DNA of 52,519 nt, from the NCBI GenBank assembly GCA_008017315.1, contig SSHE01000057.1, forward strand, positions 1 to 52,519, read 5' to 3'. Of the stretch, positions 8,846 to 17,672 are shown piece after piece. How positions within the stretch are numbered: the stretch's first letter is position 1; each line of letters begins with the position of its first letter. The stretch is from Acinetobacter sp. Its GTDB lineage: Bacteria > Pseudomonadota > Gammaproteobacteria > Pseudomonadales > Moraxellaceae. The notes under the pieces are model-generated. The model was not told where the DNA came from. It saw only the letters and a program-made list of their open reading frames with translations, and searched no databases. The translations under genes were made by a program, and so were the position numbers.

Positions 8846-9649
8846 ATGAGTCAGGGTCTATTAACAGGAAAACGCTTTTTAATTGCAGGTATTGCCAGTA
8901 AATTATCGATTGCTTATGGCATTGCACACGCCTTACATCGTGAGGGTGCAGAGCTGGCGTTTACTTATCCTAATGAAAGAATGAAAAAACGAGTCGATGA
9001 GTTTGCGACGCAACTTGGCTCAAATTTGGTGTTCGCTTGTGATGTGGCGGATGATGCACAGATTGAACAAACGTTTAAAGATTTGGCACAGCATTGGGAT
9101 GGTTTGGATGGACTTATTCACTCCATCGGCTTTGCTCCTGCGGAGACCTTGGAGGGTGATTTTACCGAAGTCACTTGCCGTGAGGGTTTTAAAATTGCCC
9201 ATGATATTAGTGCATATAGTTTTATTGCGATGGCACGAGCAGCACGCCCACTTTTGGCTGTGCGGCAGGGTTGTTTACTCACGCTCACGTATCAAGGGGC
9301 TGAACGTGTCCTGCCCAATTATAATGTGATGGGTTTAGCTAAGGCTTCACTAGAAGCAAGTGTGCGTTATTTGGCAAGTAGTCTGGGGAGTGAAGGTATT
9401 CGAGTTAATGCAATCTCTGCTGGACCTATTCGTACTTTGGCAGCCAGTGGGATTAAATCCTTCCGCAAAATGCTGGATGTGAATGCCAAAACTGCACCAT
9501 TACAACGTAACGTCACGATTGAAGAAGTGGGCAATGCTGCATTATTTTTGTGCTCGCCATGGGCATCGGGTATTACAGGGGAAATCCTGTATGTCGATGC
9601 AGGCTTTAATACAGTGGGGATGAGTGCCGCCTTGCTTGAGGATGAGTAA
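8846..9649 (+). CDS. fabI: Enoyl-[ACP] reductase (NADH), FabI
   Basis: A 267-residue short-chain dehydrogenase-type enoyl-ACP reductase for the last step of fatty-acid elongation. It shows the FabI cofactor pattern [13 protein letters not shown] near the N-terminus, the segment [14 protein letters not shown], and the Tyr-(X6)-Lys pair in [10 protein letters not shown], the FabI form of the catalytic site. The C-terminal [12 protein letters not shown] is also typical. The ATG at 8846 ([11 protein letters not shown]) is used because the 12 residues from the upstream ATG at 8810 do not fit the family. FabI is the target of triclosan-type inhibitors (established for the family); no unusual residue was recognised. 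Confidence 0.95.
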   Translation: MSQGLLTGKRFLIAGIASKLSIAYGIAHALHREGAELAFTYPNERMKKRVDEFATQLGSNLVFACDVADDAQIEQTFKDLAQHWDGLDGLIHSIGFAPAETLEGDFTEVTCREGFKIAHDISAYSFIAMARAARPLLAVRQGCLLTLTYQGAERVLPNYNVMGLAKASLEASVRYLASSLGSEGIRVNAISAGPIRTLAASGIKSFRKMLDVNAKTAPLQRNVTIEEVGNAALFLCSPWASGITGEILYVDAGFNTVGMSAALLEDE

Positions 9650-9689
9650 TCAGCAACAATATAGGCATAAGTTAGCCCATAAAAGTAAT

Positions 9690-9741
9690 CATGTCATAAA
9701 ATAGGTTGAACTTGTCGAAACCGAAACCAAGGTATTACATG
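9690..9741 (+). repeat. Intergenic repeat, short copy (CATGTCATAAAAT ... ACATG)
   Basis: Begins CATGTCATAAAAT, contains GGTTGAACTTGTCGAAACC and ends in ACATG. A longer copy with the same ends and a diverged core is at 42157-42234. The core resembles the scattered GGTTTCGACAAGCTCAACC-type intergenic sequences found in many gammaproteobacteria (from memory). The rest of the 217-bp gap before the DUF805 gene is AT-rich, with AGGCATA/TATGCCT near its ends. Confidence 0.6.
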
Positions 9742-9866
9742 TTTAATTTTTATGATTAACTTAGTATTGGCTATGCCTGATTTATTTTTCTTGAATATTC
9801 ATATTATTGTATTAATATACAAATAGACTGAGGAAGGTTATTTTTACAACACAAGAGAGAAACTCA

Positions 9867-10484
9867 ATGAAAGGGCAAATTCTAGATTTTTCGATACAGA
9901 CCAATATCGGCATTATCTCTGGGGAAGATGGTAATCGCTATAATTTTGTTGGACAAGAATGGAAAGATGCAAGACCACCATCACGTGGTATGACTGTTGA
10001 TTTCGATATTGATACAATGGGTAGTGCTGTACAGGTCTATCTCACGCAAGCACAAGGGCTAAATCAATTTGCCCAGAATGTGGAACAACAATTACACGGT
10101 GTCATTAGCAACCATGATGGTAAAAATGAAGCTGAATATAATTTGGTAGATTGGTTTATTAAATGTCTGAAGAATTATGCAAATTTTTCAGGTCGTGCTC
10201 GCCGTAAAGAATATTGGTTCTTTGTTTTAGGGTCAATGATTGTGGGTTTTATAGTGGGTTTTATTAGTGGAATTTTAGGTCTTGGCGAGACACCAAGTCT
10301 TTTACTTAACTTGGCAATATTTGTGCCTAGTTTAGCTGTAGCTGCACGCCGATTGCATGATACCAATCGCTCAGGTTGGTGGCAGTTAATTTCATTGACG
10401 ATTATTGGTATTATCCCACTTATCATTTGGTTGGCAACAGAAACCAAACCAGAATCTAATCAATGGGGTAATCCAGCAAAATAA
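9867..10484 (+). CDS. DUF805 membrane protein with N-terminal cold-shock-like domain
   Basis: A 205-residue protein with two parts. Residues 1-62 look like an OB-fold cold-shock domain (MKGQILDFSIQTNIGIISG, YNFVGQEW, then GMTVDFDI), though without the full RNP motifs. Residues about 88-205 are a DUF805 membrane domain: the entry motif FSGRARRKEYWFF, four hydrophobic segments, and ARRLHDTNRSGWWQL before the last helix. DUF805 proteins are widespread, small and of unknown function. An RBS-like GAGAGAAA precedes the ATG. Neighbours do not suggest a role: fabI is upstream and an OlsB-like gene downstream, each well separated. Confidence 0.85.
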   Translation: MKGQILDFSIQTNIGIISGEDGNRYNFVGQEWKDARPPSRGMTVDFDIDTMGSAVQVYLTQAQGLNQFAQNVEQQLHGVISNHDGKNEAEYNLVDWFIKCLKNYANFSGRARRKEYWFFVLGSMIVGFIVGFISGILGLGETPSLLLNLAIFVPSLAVAARRLHDTNRSGWWQLISLTIIGIIPLIIWLATETKPESNQWGNPAK

Positions 10485-10621
10485 AGAATTTTCTGAGTTC
10501 TCCTGATTTTTTATTAGTCTAGTCGGTTTGCTGTGATTTTTAATGTCATCGAATTCTGATAATTTGGTCATATTATTGTCATTTTGCTCACCTAGTGTAT
10601 AGGAAAACAGGAGAGCAGAAT

Positions 10622-11401
10622 ATGTTAGCAAAATTAAATCAATATCGTCAGCATTTAAGTTTACCTTTAACCAAGTCTAAAACCTCAGCATCACCATTAC
10701 GTTTTGAATGGGTCGATGACCTAAAACAATTGCAACAGGTACAACATTTTCGTGCCAGACAATTTTCCGAACAGTTCGGTGTATCATTTGAACAGGGCTT
10801 GGATCAGGATGTTTATGATTTTGGCTGTGAACATGCAGTGATTCGGGAAAAATGGTCAGGGGAAATTGTCGCTTATACGCGTTTAAAATTATTACAAGGG
10901 TACGAGCTGGCACATAGTTACAGTGCAAAAGAGTTTGATGTTGTCCCCCATTTTGCCCAAATGAGTAATATTGTTGAAGTGGGGCGTACTTGTGTACATC
11001 CACAATTCCGTTCGGGCAAAGCCTTGTCGATGCTATGGCTGAATCTTGCCCCCAAAGTGCTGTGGGGTATGCGTGCCAAGTGTTTGATGGGTTGTGTCAG
11101 TGTGCGTTTGGAGGATAATCTGGCACGAGCTTATTATACCCACCAACATTTACAACGGTTAAGCCCAGAGCAAAGCATTGATATTGCATCGTTACAGACT
11201 TTTGAACCCGTACGCCCAACGCATAGCTTTGTACAGGATGAGCGTATGCCGAAGTTATTTGATGCTTATCTCAACATGCAGGCAAAGCTATCTAAACAGG
11301 CCTATTATGATAAGGATTTTAATTGTTTGGATTATTTTGTATTTTTAGAAGTCAATCAAGTGGCAAAATCTTTTGTGATGAATAAAATGATTCAAAAATA
11401 A
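10622..11401 (+). CDS. olsB: OlsB-like N-acyltransferase (GNAT superfamily), probable ornithine lipid synthesis
   Basis: A 259-residue protein with the acyl-ACP-dependent N-acyltransferase fold related to GNAT enzymes and autoinducer synthases. Conserved stretches are VQHFRARQFSEQFG near the N-terminus, YDFGCEHAVIRE, the core VEVGRTCVHPQFRSGKALS and LMGCVSVRLED. This pattern fits OlsB, which attaches a 3-hydroxyacyl chain to ornithine in the first step of ornithine lipid synthesis. The second enzyme, OlsA, is not adjacent. The ATG at 10622 with GGAGAGC upstream is preferred to a weaker start at 10595. The superfamily is firm; the ornithine substrate is inference from the family. Confidence 0.7.
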   Translation: MLAKLNQYRQHLSLPLTKSKTSASPLRFEWVDDLKQLQQVQHFRARQFSEQFGVSFEQGLDQDVYDFGCEHAVIREKWSGEIVAYTRLKLLQGYELAHSYSAKEFDVVPHFAQMSNIVEVGRTCVHPQFRSGKALSMLWLNLAPKVLWGMRAKCLMGCVSVRLEDNLARAYYTHQHLQRLSPEQSIDIASLQTFEPVRPTHSFVQDERMPKLFDAYLNMQAKLSKQAYYDKDFNCLDYFVFLEVNQVAKSFVMNKMIQK

Positions 11402-11519
11402 CAAAAAAATCATCTTTTTGCTGTGGATGTGCGTTGCATCACTACAAACCCTCATGCACAATGCAAAGGTATATTGAAAGTTCAATATGCTTTTTTTATT
11501 GTTAAAACAAGTGAATAGC

Positions 11520-12368
11520 ATGTGTCAGTTATTGGGAATGAATTGTGCCACGCCAACGGATATTAATTTTTCCTTTCGTGGTTTTTCGCAACGAGCAGGG
11601 ATTACTTCAGACCATTGTGATGGTTTTGGGATCGCTTTTTTTGAGGATAAAGCCTGTCGCTTATTTGTTGATCATCAATCGGCAATAGAGTCACCCATGG
11701 CAGAATTTATCCGTAATTACCCGATTAAATCTCGTAATGTGATTGCTCATATTCGTAAAGCGACACAAGGTAAAATTACTTTAGAAAATTCACATCCTTT
11801 TATGCGTGAATTATGGGGAAGGCAGTGGATTTTTGCCCATAATGGTGATTTATTGGATTTTCAACCTAAACTGATAGGACGTTATCAATCTGTTGGGGAT
11901 ACCGATAGTGAGCTGGCATTTTGTTATGTGCTGGAGCAATTTGCACTGCGTTTTGGCAGTGAACAACCTTCGCTGGAGGCGTTATTTGATTGTCTGGCAG
12001 ACATTGCCCCACAGATTGCCGAGCATGGTACGTTTAACTTTTTTCTGTCCAATGGTCAGGTGTTGTTTAGTTATGCGACGACCAAATTGCATTGGTTGAT
12101 TCGTGAATATCCATTTCAACATGCACGTTTGATTGATATGGATATAGATATTGATTTTAGTGCCGTCACCACGCCTGAAGATAGGGTGGCAGTGATTACT
12201 ACTGAACCTTTGACAGAGAATGAAATTTGGCAGGCATATCAGGCAGGCGAGATGATCGTGTTTAAAGAGGGCAAGATTGAACATAGAAGATTAACCAATG
12301 TTGAGCGTTTGCAACGAGAAAAATTAGATCCCAGCTTGATTCGTAAAACGCAGGCAGATAGGTATTAA
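11520..12368 (+). CDS. Class II glutamine amidotransferase (YafJ-like)
   Basis: A 282-residue N-terminal-nucleophile glutaminase-type protein. The ATG at 11520 is decisive: it makes Cys2 the N-terminal nucleophile (MCQLLGMNC), which a longer frame from 11487 would bury. Further family features are SDHCDGFGIAFF, the arginine-bearing HIRKATQGK, the ENSHPFMREL loop, FAHNGDLL and GDTDSELAF. The whole protein is the single glutaminase-like domain without a synthetase partner, as in E. coli YafJ, whose substrate is unclear. It is followed after about 90 nt by a membrane protein gene and rnfH. Confidence 0.88.
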   Translation: MCQLLGMNCATPTDINFSFRGFSQRAGITSDHCDGFGIAFFEDKACRLFVDHQSAIESPMAEFIRNYPIKSRNVIAHIRKATQGKITLENSHPFMRELWGRQWIFAHNGDLLDFQPKLIGRYQSVGDTDSELAFCYVLEQFALRFGSEQPSLEALFDCLADIAPQIAEHGTFNFFLSNGQVLFSYATTKLHWLIREYPFQHARLIDMDIDIDFSAVTTPEDRVAVITTEPLTENEIWQAYQAGEMIVFKEGKIEHRRLTNVERLQREKLDPSLIRKTQADRY

Positions 12369-12460
12369 TTCATGTTCCTTGTATGGTAAAAATTTTGCTT
12401 TTATAAGCGTGGAAAGGCACAATACCGACTAAGTTTTTTGTGATGACTGAGAAAAGCATA

Positions 12461-13549
12461 ATGCAAACCCAAAATTCACCCTTTTGGACAATCCCTGTCT
12501 TGGCGTTTTGTTTATCCTTGATTTTAAGCCTTGTGCTTGCACCGACACTGGGCTTGGTTGCTTATCAGCAATATGATTTTTGGTTGTTGTGGGGCATATC
12601 CATGTTGATTTTGGCATTGCCCCTGATGATTTTGGAAATTGCTTTGGCAAAACGTGCAAAAGCTACCCCATTACAAGGCTTTATGCAACTGACTCGGGAT
12701 GCCGACCGTAGCACAAAATGGCGGTTAGTGAGTTGGGGGGCGGTGCTGTTTGTACCATTTATGGTAGGGGGAATGCTGGATTTTTCCGCCCAGCAAATGC
12801 AAGACCAATTGGGCTTGTCGCTGCATTCAAGTTTAATGGTGTTGATTTTGGCGGTGGTTGCGGTTGCCTTGTCATGTGTACCACGTCTGATTTTATTGAT
12901 ATTGATGGTATTGGCGATGCTGGGAGTCGTAGCGACAGGTATCTTGCAAGCACCGACACAACACTGGCAATGGACTGCGATTGAATTTCACGAATGGGCA
13001 AAAGTGGTGACTTTAATCATGGTGACAGGTGGTTTGGGTCTAGGTTTATATTGGCAAAGTGCATTGCAAGCCACAAAAAATAATCGTTCGGCTGCTCCTG
13101 TTGCTTTGCCTATTTGGCTGGCACAGGTTGTTGGTTTGGGTGTATTTGCCTTTGTGAATGATATTGTATCGCCAATGCAGGCAGGGGTATTGACACTTGC
13201 TGTACTGGCATTGGCAGCGTTGTTATTGCAATTGGTACGTGCACAGTTGTTGGAGCGTCAGATTGTACTGGTTTTACAAGTCGTGGTTTTACTTGTGCCG
13301 GTATTGTTGTGGGCAATTCCACACAGTGCAGTTGTATTTTATCCTGTCTTGGTCATTTGTGGCTTGTTATTGGCTTTGCTGTATGCGGTTTTTGTGGGTT
13401 GGTTGATGAAAATTAGTCATTTACGCAAAGCGATTCAGCTCCCCAATGAAGCAATATATAACCTATGGCGGATGGTGGTGCGGATTGTGATTCCATTGTC
13501 TGTATTGTTATCGCTTGTGGGTTGGATATGGGTATGGCTGGGAGCATAA
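12461..13549 (+). CDS. Polytopic membrane protein, distant NSS/SNF transporter-like
   Basis: About 362 residues with roughly eleven predicted hydrophobic segments. The region LPLMILEIALAKRAKATPLQGF resembles the TM2 region of sodium:neurotransmitter symporters (P-x3-E-x-ALG-x-R...), and the first helix is preceded by FWTIPVL. The unwound TM1 Asn/Gly sequence and other sodium-site features of true NSS proteins are not obvious, and the protein is shorter than usual (about 440-500). Start taken at ATG 12461 (MQTQNSPFW); an ATG at 12440 is possible but has no ribosome site. It is 2 nt upstream of the rnfH start, so the two are probably co-transcribed. Function unknown. Confidence 0.6.
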   Translation: MQTQNSPFWTIPVLAFCLSLILSLVLAPTLGLVAYQQYDFWLLWGISMLILALPLMILEIALAKRAKATPLQGFMQLTRDADRSTKWRLVSWGAVLFVPFMVGGMLDFSAQQMQDQLGLSLHSSLMVLILAVVAVALSCVPRLILLILMVLAMLGVVATGILQAPTQHWQWTAIEFHEWAKVVTLIMVTGGLGLGLYWQSALQATKNNRSAAPVALPIWLAQVVGLGVFAFVNDIVSPMQAGVLTLAVLALAALLLQLVRAQLLERQIVLVLQVVVLLVPVLLWAIPHSAVVFYPVLVICGLLLALLYAVFVGWLMKISHLRKAIQLPNEAIYNLWRMVVRIVIPLSVLLSLVGWIWVWLGA

Positions 13550-13551
13550 CG

Positions 13552-13893
13552 GTGCGGCAGGTGGTATCTGTGGTGTATTGTGCAGAAGCTGCACAATATT
13601 GCATTGAATTGCCTTTTTATGCAGGTATGACGGCACAGGATGCTTTGTTACACAGCCGATTGGCGGAACAGGTCACTTTGCCCGATCCTGTACAGTTGGG
13701 AATTTTTGGTTTAAAAATTGCTGAGCCTGCACAGTATGTGTTGCGGGCAGGTGAGCGTGTAGAAATCTATCGTCCGTTAAAGATGAACCCGAAAGAAGTG
13801 CGGCGAGCACGTGCAGAACGACATCCTGTCGGGCGTTTTCAGCGTGGTAATCAATGGCGTAGGCGGCAGGAAGATGTGAATCTAGGGTCTTAG
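13552..13893 (+). CDS. rnfH: RnfH family ubiquitin-like protein
   Basis: A beta-grasp protein of about 113 residues. The family start (hydrophobic strand VVSVVYCAEAAQ) and the very characteristic ERVEIYRPLKMNPKEVRRARAE match RnfH. A basic tail (RFQRGNQWRRRQED) extends beyond it. The start is placed at GTG 13552, which has GGGAG 7 nt upstream and follows the preceding stop by 2 nt; ATG codons at 13528 and 13534 are alternatives that would overlap the upstream gene. RnfH usually neighbours the toxin-like ratA and smpB; here it follows a membrane protein gene instead. The role of RnfH is not well established. Confidence 0.85.
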   Translation: MRQVVSVVYCAEAAQYCIELPFYAGMTAQDALLHSRLAEQVTLPDPVQLGIFGLKIAEPAQYVLRAGERVEIYRPLKMNPKEVRRARAERHPVGRFQRGNQWRRRQEDVNLGS

Positions 13894-13919
13894 ACTACAG
13901 CTATAAGTGGTATTCTACT

Positions 13920-13950
13920 CCCCAATAAGCATGGGAAATGCTTATTGGGG
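13920..13950. other. Perfect 13-bp hairpin before an IS-type ORF stub
   Basis: CCCCAATAAGCAT-GGGAA-ATGCTTATTGGGG. It lies 27 nt after the rnfH stop and may terminate it, though no T run follows. Equally it lies 7 nt before an ATG opening an IS3-type orfA stub, where insertion sequences often carry a hairpin that blocks read-through translation. Confidence 0.55.
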
Positions 13951-13956
13951 TTAAAT

Positions 13957-13983
13957 ATGACACGAAGAAAACGTCGTAACCGC
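13957..13983 (+). mobile_element. Stub of an IS3-family orfA (first ~8 codons)
   Basis: The ATG at 13957 encodes MTRRKRRN, the usual opening of IS3-family OrfA transposase subunits, which normally continue with HSPxFKAKVAL. Here the frame departs after the eighth codon (RSMVRGCNAP) and ends at 14097 without any transposase features. The downstream part overlaps the promoter of the next tRNA, so it is not a working gene. Identification rests on a short match recalled from memory. Confidence 0.4.
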
Positions 13984-14054
13984 TCAATGGTAAGGGGCTG
14001 TAATGCTCCAATTTGTGAGACCACATCAATACATGGTATCCACAAAATTAATTA

Positions 14055-14083
14055 TTGCAAAGGTAAAAATAATTATGTAGAAT
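14055..14083 (+). promoter_or_regulatory. Sigma-70 promoter of tRNA-Ile2
   Basis: TTGCAA, 17-nt spacer, TAGAAT. The predicted transcription start is near 14090, about 38 nt ahead of the tRNA 5' end, leaving a short leader for RNase P to remove. Confidence 0.65.
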
Positions 14084-14127
14084 CGGCGTCAAGTTAAGAT
14101 GTTGTATTAATTATATTTAGTCTTACA

Positions 14128-14204
<77 letters not shown>

Positions 14205-14336
14205 AATAAAAAATATCCACATTGTATATATAGATTAAAATAACTGTACTTGCGTAGTCTGTTGGCTTGTTGTGTAACATGGTGATTTTCTAATACATTA
14301 TTTTAATTGCACCAATGTGTTTTTTAGGATGTTTAA

Positions 14337-14537
14337 AAAACATTTGGAACATACGAAAAACTAGCTTGGGAGCTAGAAGTATCACCAACATTAGTTTCAG
14401 ATTGGAAGTCAAAACGCAAAAAACCAAATGCAATACAAATTATGCAAATAGCTGATTTATTAGGATTTGATAAGTACCAAACACTCTGCTTAGTCATGGA
14501 GGAAATCGACACGAAAAACGCAGAGCTATGGAAAAAA
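14337..14537 (+). pseudogene. Decayed phage-type HTH gene (DUF3693-like)
   Basis: This frame has no start codon but encodes a clear helix-turn-helix: YEKLAWELEVSPTLVSDWKS, then KPNAIQIMQIADLLGFDKYQ, then a tail with EEIDTKNAELWKKW. The order and spacing match DUF3693 phage-related proteins. An upstream ATG at 14329 (MFKKHLEHT) is in another frame, suggesting a frameshift near the start. The recognisable sequence runs exactly up to the encoded CCA end of tRNA-Glu at 14538, as expected for the edge of an element integrated at a tRNA 3' end. The region 14205-14336 holds nothing else that I recognise. Confidence 0.55.
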
Positions 14538-14613
14538 TGGCGTCCCTACGGGGATTCGAACCCCGGTTACCGCCGTGAAAGGGCGATGTCCTAGGCCTCT
14601 AGACGATAGGGAC
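14538..14613 (-). tRNA. tRNA-Glu (TTC)
   Basis: A 76-nt cloverleaf on the minus strand with encoded CCA. The acceptor stem is GTCCCTA/TAGGGAC with G73, and the anticodon arm is CCGCC-CTTTCAC-GGCGG with anticodon TTC. The D arm (CGTCTAGAGGCCTAGGAC) closely resembles E. coli tRNA-Glu. Its 3' end abuts a phage gene remnant. Confidence 0.93.
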
Positions 14614-14629
14614 GTTTTGAGGTGTGCGT

Positions 14630-14658
14630 ATAGTATAGATTTTTACTGATAATGTCAA
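14630..14658 (-). promoter_or_regulatory. Sigma-70 promoter of tRNA-Glu
   Basis: Read on the minus strand: TTGACA, 17-nt spacer, TACTAT. The start would fall about 10 nt before the mature tRNA 5' end. Confidence 0.75.
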
Positions 14659-14929
14659 ATAAAATAATCCACATTTTTCTTGAAAAATCAGTATCAATCT
14701 ATGTTTGGACATGTTAAGCTTTGTGCGTAATTTTTAGTTCTTACTAGATGTGATTTTTGCAAAGGTAATGGGTTGAAGTTACAAATGGATGTGATATAGG
14801 TTGATGTTGAAAGTTTTCCAGAATGACAACGATACATAACAAAACAAGCTGTTTTTATCTTGTGTTTATCTGCTGTTGGCAACGCCTAAGCGTCCTTTCT
14901 TTTTTCTTAAAAATCGATGAGGAATCGTT
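14659..14929 (+). promoter_or_regulatory. Gene-free upstream region of the cold-shock gene
   Basis: About 270 bp without a credible gene, ending in a GAGGAA ribosome site before the csp start at 14930. Long 5' leaders are usual for cspA-family mRNAs. A pyrimidine-rich stretch (CGTCCTTTCTTTTTTCTTA) lies just before the ribosome site. No promoter could be chosen confidently. Confidence 0.4.
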
Positions 14930-15142
14930 ATGTCAGCACGTGAACAAGGTGTTGTAAAGTGGTTTAATGACACTAAAGGTTTTGGTTTCATTCAACGTAG
15001 TAATGGCGAAGATGTATTTGTACACTTTCGTGCTATTCAAGCAGACGGTCACCGTTCACTACGTGATGGTCAGCGTGTAGAATTTACTGTGGCACAAGGA
15101 CAAAAAGGCTTACAAGCTGAAGATGTTCGTTCTGCAGAATAA
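14930..15142 (+). CDS. CspA-family cold shock protein
   Basis: A 70-residue single cold-shock domain. RNP1 (KGFGFIQR) and RNP2 (DVFVHFRAI) are intact, as are the start [13 protein letters not shown] and the end [17 protein letters not shown]. Such proteins bind single-stranded RNA and DNA and melt RNA structure, either during cold shock or in normal growth. RBS GAGGAA lies 7 nt before the ATG and a terminator follows directly, so it is a single-gene unit. The long upstream region fits post-transcriptional control (inference). Confidence 0.95.
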   Translation: MSAREQGVVKWFNDTKGFGFIQRSNGEDVFVHFRAIQADGHRSLRDGQRVEFTVAQGQKGLQAEDVRSAE

Positions 15143-15168
15143 TCATTATTGAAAAATGATGGTAAGAA

Positions 15169-15200
15169 AAACGCCTTAATGATCAATTAGGGCGTTTTTT
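15169..15200 (+). terminator. Intrinsic terminator of the cold-shock gene
   Basis: AAAACGCC ... GGGCGTTTTTT stem with a partly paired loop and a T run, about 25 nt after the stop codon. Confidence 0.85.
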
Positions 15201-15241
15201 GTATTTATAATCGAATGTTTAATATAAAGTGATACTTGAAA

Positions 15242-16393
15242 ATGGCTGGTGATTTTAACGCTTTAAATTTACATGCACAGTTAAAACAGGCAATTGATGC
15301 GTTGGGTTATACGCAAATGACTCCGATTCAGCAAAAAGTCTTACAATTTACGCTGGCTGGGCATGATGCGATTGGGCGAGCTCAGACAGGAACGGGTAAA
15401 ACCGCTGCATTTTTAATTAGTGTAATTCATGATTTACTTAACAATCCGATTGGTGGTGAGCGTTTTCGTGGTGAACCTCGTGCCTTGATTCTTGCACCTA
15501 CACGAGAATTGGCGTTGCAAATTGAACAAGATGCCAAAGCCTTAACCAAATTTACCAATCTGCATTTGGTGACTTTGTTGGGTGGGGTGGATTTTGATCA
15601 ACAGAAGAGGCAATTGGCAAGTCAGTTTGTGGATATTGTCGTAGCAACACCGGGACGTTTGATTGATTTTGTTGAACAAAAAGAAATTTGGTTGGATCAG
15701 CTGGAATTTTTGGTGATTGATGAGGCTGATCGTTTATTGGATATGGGTTTTATCCCAGCAGTGAAGCGTATTGTGCGTTATGCACCCGCCAAAGAATGTC
15801 GTCAGACGTTGTTTTTTTCAGCGACGTTTAATATTGATGTGTTGAATTTGGCACATCGTTGGTTGTATCAGCCAGTCATCGTAGAAATTGAGCCTGAAAA
15901 GAAAACCAATGCTGATGTAGAACAGCGGATATATATGGTTGCAAATCAGGATAAGTATCGTTTATTGAAAGATATTTTACGTGATGAGCCGATTGAAAAA
16001 GTGATGATTTTTGCCAATCGTCGTGATCAGGTGCGTAAATTATTTGACCGTTTAAAAGTGGATGGTTATCAAGTAGGTATTTTATCAGGTGAAATCACCC
16101 AAGATAAACGCTTAAAAATGCTGGATAATTTTAAAAAAGGTAAGTTAAATATCATGATTGCAACGGATGTCGCAGGTCGTGGTATTCATGTTGATGGTGT
16201 GTCACATGTGATTAATTTTACTTTGCCTGAACAGTCGGATGATTATGTGCATCGTATTGGGCGTACAGGGCGAGCTGGTGCACAAGGCGTGAGTATTAGC
16301 TTCTTATCAGAAGATGATGCGTTTAATTTGCCGCAGATTGAAAAATCAATTGGGCAAAAGTTACCGATTACACGTATAGAGGGTTATTGTTAA
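15242..16393 (+). CDS. rhlB: DEAD-box RNA helicase, RhlB-like
   Basis: A 383-residue ATP-dependent RNA helicase. The Q motif (GYTQMTPIQQKVL), motif I (AQTGTGKT), Ia (PTRELALQ), II (DEAD), III (SAT) and VI (HRIGRTGRAG) are all present, in two RecA-like domains. The tail after the second domain is very short (QKLPITRIEGYC), lacking the long basic extension found on RhlE or E. coli RhlB. In E. coli RhlB works in the RNA degradosome; that role is inferred here. The start could be ATG 15242 or TTG 15236, two codons apart. Following a cold-shock gene suggests a shared theme of RNA structure but the terminator between them separates transcription. Confidence 0.88.
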   Translation: MAGDFNALNLHAQLKQAIDALGYTQMTPIQQKVLQFTLAGHDAIGRAQTGTGKTAAFLISVIHDLLNNPIGGERFRGEPRALILAPTRELALQIEQDAKALTKFTNLHLVTLLGGVDFDQQKRQLASQFVDIVVATPGRLIDFVEQKEIWLDQLEFLVIDEADRLLDMGFIPAVKRIVRYAPAKECRQTLFFSATFNIDVLNLAHRWLYQPVIVEIEPEKKTNADVEQRIYMVANQDKYRLLKDILRDEPIEKVMIFANRRDQVRKLFDRLKVDGYQVGILSGEITQDKRLKMLDNFKKGKLNIMIATDVAGRGIHVDGVSHVINFTLPEQSDDYVHRIGRTGRAGAQGVSISFLSEDDAFNLPQIEKSIGQKLPITRIEGYC

Positions 16394-16492
16394 TATTCGA
16401 GGTTTGTATTTGATTTTAAGTTGAACTCGGGTTGAGTTGTGTTTTTGGGTTTTTCTTAATGCGGCGTGGTGTTTAGACTTAATCTTAGCTAA

Positions 16493-17527
<1,035 letters not shown>

Positions 17528-17551
17528 ATAATCGGTTACTTTAATTGTAAA

Positions 17552-17658
17552 AATCCCCCCCTAGCCCCCTTTAATAAAGGGGGAAACTCTGAAATCTAAT
17601 GCCATCAGTAAATCAGGGGAAAGTCCCCCTCTTTGGAAAAGAGGGGTTAGGGGAGATT
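17552..17658. repeat. Palindromic MITE-like element between pheS and pheT
   Basis: Starts AATCCCCCCCTAGCCCCC-TTTAATAAAGGGGGAAACT and ends in the inverse form AGTCCCCCTCTTTGG-AAAAGAGGGGTTAGGGGAGATT. Each arm is itself a hairpin, so the 107-bp unit can fold into two local hairpins or one long one. Such CCCCCTAGCCCCCTTT-type intergenic repeats are widespread in bacteria. It fills most of the 145-bp gap; the pheT ribosome site AGGAA lies just beyond it. Confidence 0.8.
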
Positions 17659-17672
17659 CAGGAATAGAAAAG

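Noticed and set aside
13957..14097. 46-codon frame as a functional gene
   Set aside because: Its 3' part overlaps a good sigma-70 promoter for the tRNA, and only the first eight codons resemble a known protein.
14694..14882. Minus-strand frame of 62 residues upstream of the cold-shock gene
   Set aside because: No ribosome site, no recognisable domain, and it is antisense to the expected csp leader.
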